A stretch of DNA of 64,000 nucleotides, from NCBI RefSeq assembly GCF_910596095.1, contig NC_056554.1:682001-746000 (forward strand), read 5' to 3'. Position 1 is the first letter of the stretch; the number at the start of each line of letters is the position of its first letter. This document shows positions 49,800-60,400 of this stretch, piece by piece. The notes beneath the pieces were generated by a model. It made no database searches. It had not been told where the DNA came from and worked only from the letters and a program-made list of their open reading frames with translations. A program made the position numbers and the translations under genes. The stretch comes from Thunnus maccoyii (lineage: Eukaryota; Chordata; Actinopteri; Scombriformes; Scombridae).

Positions 49800-52711
49800 A
49801 TGATGCGCGTCTTGATTTGTGGACCGAAACTCGCCGCGTGTGGGATTGTATTGAGCACGTGGGGGGTCATCATGTTGGTGAGTTTGACTTTTTGCTGCCT
49901 TTTCTTCTGTATTCTCGGCTATATGATTTCTGTCAATATTCAAGTTATATTCAAGTTCAAAAAGGCTCTGAAACCATGTCCAGACAAGACAGACAGTTCC
50001 CCTGTGATGAGTTTAACCTGATTTAACAGCAGCATAAACCACAGCTTCCATAAAGTTCAGTAAACGCCTCTCTAAAACAGCTGGAGCAAAAATGTTATTG
50101 TTGCTCAATCAGAATGCATTCATTTTAGCCGAATACTAGCAGCATACCTGCTAGTATGGGGGTATGCTGCTAGTATTAGTATATATATTTAGTGTGTGTG
50201 TGTATGTGTACATATATATATACACACTGTGCATGCCCTGTCTCCATCTTAGGACTGTTTTTAATTTTGAGAGGTCATTGAGCTCTTTGAAATCTACTCC
50301 AGTTGACAACTACGCTCGTTACTGTAGGTGCAACAAAACCGTTGTGAGTAAAAAGACAATAAATACTTTATCAAACCACCTGTTCAACAAGTATAAACAT
50401 GAAAAAAGCGATATTTTCAACTGCTCTGCCCGCAGTGTCCCATCCATCGCCAAGCTAATAAAACGAAAGCTGTCTGTATGTAGCCTAAATGTTTATCTGA
50501 GTACACTACGCATCTTAAAATTTGGCAATTTTTTCATGTAAACTTAGCCGCTGGCTGAGACAAACCAGCCCTCCTCTTTACTAGCAGTACCTGCAGCAGT
50601 GATTCACATCAGCAGCAGAGGGAGGAGGACAGAGGACAGAAGGAAAGACCACCTGCACAGAGAGCAGCTGTGCACACGCCACTTAAATCGGGTTGTGGTG
50701 ACAGATATGTTGAAATTGTATGTCGTGCGTGGATTGTATGTGTGTAGAGTGTGTTTCACAGATGATCTGGCAAGTTGGGTAAGGTCAGACAAACATACAA
50801 AACTTGTGGATCTGTGTGTATGACGGTTATTCATAATAAAGTTCATAAAGAGGGACATGCTAATTCCCCCGTTTTGTTTGTTTTTCCCGGGAGAAACAAA
50901 CAAAACGGGGGCACAGCTGGAGAGGGGGTGAAAATACGAGAGAAACCCAGAAAAGGGGAACTAGCAGGAGAATGTACATTTTGAAACAATGACGTAAAAA
51001 AAAAAACACCTGTGACGTCACGAAAGGCTTCCAGCTGCTCACCAAAAATTAACTTTTTTCTTTAAAGTACTTTTGTTTTTTTATGTTGACCAAAGAATTA
51101 GTAAACTTAATTGTGATAAATGATAACTTACGCATAACTGTAATTTTTTTTTCATTTTTTTAAAAAACAAGAAATTTTGTTTATATAAGTTTATATAGAT
51201 ATATAGGGCTGCAACTGATGGTTATTTTCATTATCAGTGAATCTGCTGATATTTTCTCGATTGATCGCTTTGTCAATAAAATGTGAAAATAATGAAAAAA
51301 TTCCTGTTATCATTTCTCATAGCTCATGGTGATGTCCTCAAATATCTTGTTTTGTCTGATCAACAGTCCAAAATACACACAAGACAATCAGTTTTAGTAT
51401 CATGTATGACACAGAGAAGGTTCACATGCTCACATTCAAGAAGCTGCAACCAGCAAAGTTTTTTGCATTTTTGCTTTAAAAAATGACTAAAGCTGTTATT
51501 CATTTAACAAAATAGATGCTGATTAATTTTCTGTAGATAGAATAATCAATTAATCAGCTAATTGCCATACAGATATATAGCCTCACATGTGTTTATAAAA
51601 AATCACACAAAACTCTGAATTGAATTGAACTGAATTACTAATCTTAGTTTAGGATCTGTTGTTTACTTTATATAGTGCCCTTCAGTAACAAGTCTCCCTC
51701 CTGCCTCTCAGGCCATGCTAGGGATCTTCTTCACAACACATTCAGCAGTTCTGATTGAAGATGTGCCTGTGACAGATGAAGACATCCATGAAGAGTAAGG
51801 CTTCTACTGTCACACTTCATTCCAGCTCTCTGCCTAAACACTGTACTGTAGCTGTGATGAGATCAGACTTTCTGTATAGATGCAGTTGGTGGTATTCAGT
51901 TCTCCTGTGACTCTCAATGACCTGCAAAAGAGTTCTTTTGTGGGTCTCAATGACATCTCTAGCAGCCTGTGTCTGATGTGTACTTGAAGTTGTGCAGACT
52001 GTAATGATGTTGTGTGTGCGCCCTCAGTAAGAACCCTCCGCAGAGGATCTATGAGCTCTACAACAAAGTGGGGTACAACTGCTTCATAGCAGCTGGTATC
52101 TACGTCCTGTTTGCAGCCTTCTCCTGCTGCCAAATGAGGCTCAACAAGCAGAGAGTGAGTTCATTCCTTTTGACTTTTTTTGAGTGTACATGCTGTTTTT
52201 AGGCCAAATTATTTTCCTCTTTTGGGATCTGTGCTTAATAGGTCAGATGACAGTGAATCAGAGGCGAAAAAGAGGATGGAACCTGACTACATCTTAGCTG
52301 TAGTGATATCTCTCCATTAAGATACTATTTCTACTACAAAAGTAGTTTCAGTGAAATCTAAAACGAATGATTGTAAAGCTCCACTTGCTTCCTCCATAAG
52401 ATTCAGTGATTATTACACAAACAATATGAATGTTTTGGACAGAGCAAACAACATACTTGTTTTTTGTTGTGTTTTTTTTACATGATTACCAGTAATGAGG
52501 CTAAAAATGTCTCATTTTGAACATTAAATCTGATACAGTATGAGCAGCAGTTCAGAGCAGAATAAGTGTAGTGCATTCATGATACAATTCTATGTATTTT
52601 TCTTACAATCAGTATAATATTAAATGTAACCAATTAAGAATGTTTTTTGCCTCAGCGTGTAATGTGCACTCCTGTTACTGACTTGTTCTTTAGGAGTATC
52701 TGGTGCACTAG
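49800..52711 (+). CDS. rnasek: Ribonuclease kappa (RNASEK), V-ATPase-associated membrane protein
   Basis: Four coding exons with GT-AG introns: 49800-49877, 51712-51794, 52028-52154 and 52694-52711. They join in frame to 101 residues: [20 protein letters not shown].., [20 protein letters not shown].., ..[20 protein letters not shown].., REYLVH, stop. The family signature '[19 protein letters not shown]' and 'HSAVLIEDV' are intact. Two membrane segments (~9-34 and ~69-91) are separated by an acidic luminal loop. The protein is known as an endomembrane component associated with the V-ATPase and was first described as a ribonuclease. The ATG at 49800 is immediately followed by a second ATG (49803); upstream codons lack a convincing alternative. 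Intron 1 is about 1.8 kb and holds repeat DNA. Neighbours: bap18 divergently on the left, the lipoxygenase tail-to-tail on the right. Confidence 0.96.
50263..50480 (+). pseudogene. Possible BED-type zinc-finger transposase remnant in rnasek intron 1
   Basis: An open frame reads '[20 protein letters not shown]' then '[14 protein letters not shown]', resembling the BED finger of hAT transposases ('..C..C...V..K..NTTNL..HL....H'). The first cysteine spacing is off (CxC) and no catalytic domain follows before the stop at 50541. It could equally be chance. Confidence 0.3.
50866..50911. repeat. 46-bp near-perfect palindrome
   Basis: The left half starts CCCCCGTTTTGTTTGTTT and the right half ends AAACAAACAAAACGGGGG, meeting at a CCC|GGG centre (50888/50889). 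All 23 position pairs are complementary apart from one T/G. There is no loop. It lies in rnasek intron 1. Confidence 0.95.
51205..51575 (+). repeat. Teleost 'GGGCTGCAAC...TTATTTTCATTATC' repeat, clearest copy
   Basis: 'AGGGCTGCAACTGATGGTTA' through 'TCTCGATTGATCGCTTTGTC' to 'AATAATCAATTAATCAGC'. Related to copies at 22.4, 26.3-27.0 and 27.7 kb. Confidence 0.6.
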
Positions 52712-53610
52712 TGCCACCTGCTGGACTGAGGAGCTGACAGCAGTACTCTGACAGCAGTGGTGGCTGCGTCCGAACAATCACCTGTTCCTTGATCATTGAC
52801 CTGCCCTGGGGTTTTAAATTGTTAATCAGAAGCTACAGGGAAGAGTCTGGATGCTGTGTGACAGCAGATGGATGTTCTGCACCTTCATGTAATATAACAT
52901 TTTTCTACCTCTGATCATAAGTGCTTAAATTATTGGAATTTATATCCACTCAAACTCATCTGTTGCATTGTTCTCCAGAGTCTAAATGATTATTCTTGTT
53001 AAACATTTCAAGTTGTAATTTATTTTGTCTTTGTGTTTCCCAGACCTAATGTACAAGAGAATGTATTCTGATTATTGCCAGTATCCAACTGGGTTTGGAA
53101 TGTTAGTCATTAAATCAAGTTATTCATTTCTTTCAGCTAATTTCTGTCCGTCCGTTTCTGTACAGTTTGTCCACTTTTGTCTAATGTCCACCAGATGTGA
53201 TCCAGCTGTGCTGCAGCTGCTGAAGCAGATCAGTCATTCTAGTGGAGTGTCTTACACTCAGTTCAGGTGCTGCTCTTTTGCATGCTCTGCTTTTCTTAAG
53301 ATTGAAAAAATGACTTTTTTGTGGATAAATATTCTATTTCTACAGCATTTCCATAGAAAAGTATGTTTCAGGGTTCAGTTACATTTACAGTCCAGTGAAA
53401 GGTGCTGTGGTGGACATGTCAAGCTAATGCCTGGCTCCTGTGATGGTTGACCTTGTGTACTGATTCCAACACATGTACTTCACTCCATGTGTCCAGCTGT
53501 TATCAGTGGACACAACCAAACTGCTTCAGGTGGACATTCAGGTTACACTGAGTTATAAATGAAACATTGTCTAATTAATTATAGACAAAACATTTTTGCT
53601 AATAAATAAA
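52712..53610 (+). other. rnasek: rnasek 3'UTR and polyadenylation signals
   Basis: Non-coding sequence downstream of the rnasek stop. Overlapping AATAAA signals at 53601-53606 and 53605-53610 would give a 3'UTR of about 0.9 kb. 53611-54400, up to the opposing gene, holds nothing recognised. Confidence 0.45.
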
Positions 53611-54403
53611 GTACCAACAAGTGCACTTGAACTTTTTCATATTTCTTTCTTTCTTTAAAACATTCACTCATAGATGCAGTTTTGAGGTCCTCTTTACAGT
53701 CTCTAATAGAGGTTATGATCCGTGTTAATATGAATGACATAGCAGAGGAAGCCTTAATTCACCAAACCAGAAAAATTTTCCACAGTATTTCATGCCCATT
53801 ACCCATCCCAAAGTGGACAGGCTCCCTCCTGATAGCTCTGGAAAATGTTGAAATTATAATACATGGTAAAAGAAAGTAAGAAGAACAATAATTAAATCAA
53901 AATCAAAGAAAATGACCTTGACATCAAAGCTGTTAAAATTGCAATCAGTTTCCATCCACCTTCTTTAAAAACTCTTACCTCTCAGTCAGTTTAAAAGGCT
54001 GAAGAGGATTTGTGAGACTACATGAAAACAACAAACTGAAGAGGATGGAGAGATTTGGCACAATCTGCAATGAGATCCACAACTGGAAAATGTTAATAAC
54101 AAAACTAATGGTTACTTTTTACAGCAGGAGGAATGTTAAAGACAGGATTGTCAAAGCAGGTCCACATATCCACAATGCATTAAACTGGTCACCAGTGACA
54201 TGCCTGTTAGGAACTTTATGTGTGGATATTGTGTCAGCTGGAATTTCACAAAGAAAACTGAAAGTTTCACTCATCCAGTTGCAGATGTAATTATACAGAA
54301 CAAAAAATGTAATATATGATCATCTGTCCATGCAATGAAGTATATTTTGATGACGCTCCATTAAAATAGATTTACGAGCCATTTCCTGAAAAACAAAAAA
54401 TAA

Positions 54404-54409
54404 TTTAAT
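54404..54409 (-). terminator. alox12: Polyadenylation signal of the lipoxygenase gene
   Basis: ATTAAA on the minus strand, about 52 nt past the stop codon. Confidence 0.55.
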
Positions 54410-54460
54410 GTACAAACAAAACAAAAAGTGAAGCTTGTACTGGACAGTCTGTTAGTATTT

Positions 54461-57417
54461 CTATATAGTGATGCTGTTTTCTATGCGGCTGGGCAGCAAG
54501 AAAAGGTACTGAAGCTCCAGTCCTTCATTCTGACTCAGGATGTGGCCCTCGATCTCCTTCAGCTCCTTTCTGAACCTGTCAATCACCTCCTGGGCCTGCC
54601 CTTCAGTGAAGTACTCCTCTGTGTATTGGCCTAAAGGAATCTAGGCAGAGGAAAACATGAAGCCAGTAAAACAAAACTAATGTAACATGTGATGTGTGTG
54701 ACATCATGTACGTTAATGGAGAACACTTTTCAATATAATCCACTCTAATAATGAACATAAAGTAGAATAATCACCTTTCTGGTAATGTTAACAAAAAACA
54801 CAAAATGTATAAGCTTCATTAAAGTGGAATTTATGGCAGAGCTGTTGAAGTGGATTGCTTAGGTGTTCCTAATAAAGTGCTTGGTGAGTGTAGATAGGAC
54901 CCTAGTCAAACACTAGATGTACTTTTATACCCTCAGTGTTTAAGATCATATTTTTGCACGTCATTTTTGCTCAAGGGCCCAGCTGGGTTAATCCACACTC
55001 TCAGCCATTCATCTCATTCATATTTTCTTCTTAACATGTTCATATTGTCACTTGCATGTTTATACAACCACAGTGCACTTCAATATTTATATCTGTGCTC
55101 TGTGTCTGTACTTATTTTACTGATAACATGCAGACCTCACATTTGTCATAGGGACTTCTTTATACTGAAGGATAGTATGTATGAAAACAGACTGTTCTGT
55201 GGATTATTAAAATTTATAGGGACCTTGGAAAGACACATCGCTGATTTTCTTTTTCATCGTTTTTCTATACAGTGAGCACCACAAATGAAAGTCCATTCAC
55301 CTCCATTGTTTTGTGGAGTACAGTCTAGGCCTGCTCTCTGTGAAAAGTGCCCTGAGATAACTTCTGTTATAATTTGGCGCAATATAAATAAAAATTGAAT
55401 TGCATTTTGTGGATGCAGAATGAGACACATATCTGAAAACCTGGAAACAATAAAGCCAAAACTATCTGCTTGAATAAAAAATCACAGGGGGTAAAAAAAA
55501 AATAATTAAAAAATACAATAATTTGGTAAATTATCAGTGATATCAGCTTATTAAAGTCAGATTTTGGAGTCCTCAGCTTTACAAAGCAAACAGAGATGGA
55601 CTTACTGCATCTGGTTGTGCACGTCCCAGATGCCATGTGATCGCCATCTGCACGCAGGACTGGCTGACATCAGGAAGAGTGGCCATGATCATCTCCATCG
55701 TAATGGAATCCTTGTCTGTTGGTGGGGGGTGTCTCATAGTGCAAGGTGTGTTGGGTACCCAGGCACACCAGTCAAACTAAACAATAACATGGAAAGAACG
55801 GGTTAACGCCCTGTGGTGGGTGCTGAATGTTCATGATGAGCCAATTCCATCCTAAATTTTAAAAAATTCTAGTTAATTCATGATGTTCTGAAAGTAAGAA
55901 GAGTGGACAGTTGAGTTTCAAACCGTCAACACTGAGCTGGGAGCTTTCAGCATGTCTGCAACCATAATTCGCAGTGTGTGAGTGTTACGCACCTGTCCGT
56001 TGTTAGTAGCAGCATGCTGGGCTGTACTGGTGAAAATGGCGATGGCCAGCAGAGTGTTGAGTTCCTCTCTGGTGCTGAGCTTACTGGACAGACCTGAAAT
56101 ATGAGTGTAAGACACACACAAGCGGTAAATCATCTCTTCTGCTGACAGTAATGTGTGTGTGAGTGGTTTCAGGTTGTCACTAATGATGTGGTTAGCTTAG
56201 TTTAGCATAAAGACTGGAGGCGGTTCCTGCTAGTTCCAACTCATAACTCCCCTACAAACACAAATAGTTAAGGTTCAAACCCAGATGGGGTTAGAACCAT
56301 TCTTTGTTTGCCCTGGTTTATTATATTATTGTTTTATTATTGTGAGAAATGCTGCAGGCTGTGTGATGGTGAATGAAGTGTGCGATTGCTTTCACTCCTA
56401 TAAACAGAATTCATTTTTGTTTGTGTATAGATTAAACAAACATGATAGGAAATGTGGAGTAGTGAACTTTAAAGGTGTCTGAAGGTGTACTTTTTGGACT
56501 TTGGACAGAACCAAGCTAGCCTTTTCTCCCTGCTTCCAGTCTTTATGCTAAGAAGCTAACCACATCCTGACTCCAGCTCTGGAGAACACACTCACTTCCA
56601 GAAAAGAAAGCAAATAAAAATATTTCCCCAAATATAAACTATTCCTTTTTTTAAAGGATGATTATAAGTCCACTTGGACTAGTCCACTCTCTGTTGGGTG
56701 TTGCAGTTGAAACTGACCAAAGTTGGGGAGCTCTGTGAAGCCTTCTTGTGTTATGTCTCTGATCCAGGCTTGGAGCTCCAGGTCTTCCTGCACATCATGG
56801 TCTGACTGGTAGAACAATCCAACCATATCTGAGACAAAACTGAAGGAAGAGTCACAGTTAGAGTTATTACTCAAAGTCATCTTGTCCTTAATGGTGCCCT
56901 AAAATTACAGAATACATTCCCTCAAACCAATAGCCATAAATTAACTCTGAGCCTTAAATTAACCTATTGTGTACAATGCAAACATTTCAGAATTTGGTGA
57001 CTTTGGCTTAGCCCAACATACTGAAATGCAGAAGAGCATGCAGACCAAAGCACATTGTAATGAGGCTGACATCGCTCAATGCGTTTTACTGATCTTTCCT
57101 AGATCTTATCATACTCTTTTTATCCTGAAATCTCTTTTGATAGAACTTGATGTAAACAGTTCAAAATCTCAATCCTCCAACCCTCTCAGATGAGGAGGTG
57201 AAGGCTCTAAATGCACCAATTATATTACAAAAGTGGAATCAGGGTACATGGCTACATTTGGGGACCTACTGGGAAAGCTTACGATTGTATGTTTTTCAGA
57301 TAAAGGTTAATATACATTCAGATATTAATACACAGCCACCTAAGCCAAATAAAGACTGGGCACTGACCATTATCACTTCTAAAGCAATTTGGCCAGGTAC
57401 AAATGTTATTAATATGA

Positions 57418-57449
<32 letters not shown>

Positions 57450-60400
57450 TAGCGCCATATCACAACAGAAGTCATCTCAAGGCACTTTTCACATAGAGCA
57501 GGTCAAGACCGTTTACAGAGACCCAACAATTCCCCCATGAGCAAGCACTTGGCGACAGCGGTAAGGAAAAACTCCCCTTTAACGGGTAGAAACCTCAAGC
57601 AGACCCCGGCTCTTGGTGGGCGGCCATCTGCTTTGACCGGTTGGGTTGAGAGAGAGAAAGAGAGAGGGAAAGGGGGAGGGGGGACAGAAGAAAAACAATG
57701 ACAACAACAAACAACAACAAGCACAAGCAGCAACAGCCAGGGAAGGATGCCATCAGAACTGTGAAGGACCGCGAAGGTTCGGCCCGGGAGTCAGGTTTTT
57801 CTGTGAGATGAGAAAGCACAAAAAACTCCGGGGAAGAAGCAAAGTTAGTGACATGCATTGCTGTTACATGAATGCATACAGATGGAGAGGAGGAGGAGGA
57901 GAGAGGAGCTCAGTGCATCATGGGAAGTCCCCCAGTAGTCTAGGCCTATAGCAGCATAACTAAGGGCTGATCCAGGCGAGCCTGGTCGGCCCTAACTATA
58001 AGCTTTATCAAAAAGGAAAGTTTTAAGCCTACTCTTAAACATAGAGAGGGTGTCTGCACCCCGGACTGAATCCGGTAGATGGTTCCATAGAAGAGGAGCC
58101 TGATAGCTGAAGGCTCTGCCTCCCATAAAAGTTATTTTTTCCAATGTGTTCACAGTCTTCATTACAGTCACTTTTCCACATTTCCAGGCACCCATCAGGG
58201 CTGCCTCTGTTTAACACTTTTGTTTGCTGTATAAACTGAACTAAATCTGTGCATCCCATCACCTTCACCAACACCTCAAACTAAATATCTCTTTACGCAC
58301 ACACAACAGTTTTCTTTTTATCCAGTTGTAAAATTGCCTGGAGTCTTTGTGGCTTTTAAATATGACTGACTGCTGAGATTGCTCTTCCTTCATTAAAGTA
58401 TCTGGGTATAACCAACATATTCTACAGCATTCAAACATTTTCAAGGCATACCTGTCTATAACCAGTTGTCTCAGATTTTGACCATTTGTCAAACCTGCAT
58501 ACCTACAGACCCGTTCTAAAAGATTACAACATGCACAAAAAACATAGATTATCTCTCAGGATTTCAGGGAGCTCTGTACCTCTTAAAGGATAGGTTCAAT
58601 TGTGTCTTAAAACAACAGTCAGTTGCACATATGAACATTCAAAGGGGTAATCATTCCATCCATTCATACTGGCTATTAAGAGAGCCCCTTCTCATGTGCT
58701 TTCATGGGGGCCAAAATCCACAGTGTCCACAGAGTAATTTGCATTTAAAAGTTTATCTGAAGCTTATATGAGGCTTCAGCAGACTGAGTTAGTCATATCA
58801 AGTGGATATCTGCCACATTTACAGTCTTTTTAGCATCAAATTCCCTCCCTTTGTGTTTCCTTAGACAGTGTTTCCCTGTTGAGCTGCGGTGGAAATATAG
58901 TGACAAAAAGAGGGACTTTGGCACTAAAAAGATGGTAACTGTAGGAATACACTGGACTTGACTTAATGGATATGAACACAGGAAAAGCCGTCAGCAGGTT
59001 CCATTTCAAAGCATTTATTCTCCTCTACTTCAGTCAGAGTAAGGTGGTGAGTGGTTTCATTTTCTACAATTGAAAGAAAATAATGTACAAATTAAATTCA
59101 ATCACATTATCTTGAATACAAAATCAATGATCAGCTTCATATTAGCTTCAGATAAACTCTTAAATATATTTTTGCACAGAAGGAGGACTATGGATTTTGT
59201 CCACCATCACTTACATTGTAATTGCATTATGAAGGAATCTTCTAATGGTCAGTATGAACAGGAGGAATGATTACAACAAGAAAAACATGTTTCACTGTTC
59301 TTTTGGCCACCTGACTTTGGACACACACACTTTGGACTTTGGACGTCTTTTTATTCCTCACTGATAACCCTTTCTCCATTATCAGTTACCGCAGTATAAC
59401 ACATTTTAAAATGTTACATGGAAAGGTAAGGAGCCCTGTATAAAACGATGTAGTGTAATCAGGTGTGGTTGTATCCTGGCGGTCAGTTGAAGAGAAATTT
59501 AGGTAACCCTCATTGATGACAAAATGTACTTTACTCTCATTTCTATGAAAATAGCCAAATTATGTCCAGAACCAATTTTCCCTTCTTCTCTCCATCTGGT
59601 GAAAGGTTGGAAAACACTCGACTAAATCTTAAAATGGCACTTATATGCCACAATTCTCTTCTCACTGATAATATGCCATTTTCACTGAGTATGGAAATTC
59701 ATGTCCAAGCTACTGTATATTTATGGAATGAATATGACCTCTCTCAATCTTTCAAACAAATTATTGGTGAATAGAAACAGAAACCGTTATCTGTGTTCTG
59801 TATTCACTTTTTCAGAGGCATTACATAAACCCTTACTAGCTCACTAGTCCCCTAAAGACATATCCAGATCTGCTAGATATTGGTTTGCACACTGAAAACT
59901 ATTTCATACAATTTAATACTCTAAATTGAAGTTTTAAATCCCCCTACCAGTTATACCCCACCTACATATTCCATTTCACTGAGAAATTTATCACATTACT
60001 GACATTCATTTCTGTTTCACTGTGACTTTAAATCTCCTAAATCCTTTGGTCTTTTTCAGAATAAAGCACACCCAGCACCATGCTAGAATGAGCAACCTGT
60101 GTATGGCGTCCCACAGCATCAGGCCATGTTCCTTGTAAAAATAGTTTGGGAGGTGGGAAACTCCTCTGTCAGTGAAGTCGTGGCAGGGGTGGAGGGAGCG
60201 GTAGGTCAGCTCCTTGTACTCCCTCTGAGCCAGAATCAACAGACCATCACCGCCTGTAGACACAACCTACACACAAACATGACCATCACCATTAACATCG
60301 CACCCATCAACAGAACTTGTTTTTCATTTCTTTTCAGAGAGAGAGGCAAAATGGAGAGCCTGGTCACTATAACAGTTTCTGGCAAAGTACATCAAGCCCA

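Noticed and set aside
49752-50021. Longer continuous reading frame through rnasek exon 1 into intron 1
   Set aside because: Conserved RNASEK residues stop exactly at the GTGAGT donor (49878) and resume at 51712; the extension is intron sequence and the upstream start is not ATG.
53025-54290. Frames of 65-141 codons between rnasek and the lipoxygenase
   Set aside because: They fall in the presumed rnasek 3'UTR and spacer, with no recognisable domains or splice context.
56832-56839. Alternative acceptor for the lipoxygenase exon, after TTTTGTCTCAG
   Set aside because: Using it shifts the frame (2+2 nt); the upstream acceptor CCTTCAG (exon start 56839) keeps frame and restores the family pattern [12 protein letters not shown].
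57646-57951. Frame rich in Arg/Glu/Gly
   Set aside because: Antisense to an L2 LINE 3' end with simple-sequence content.
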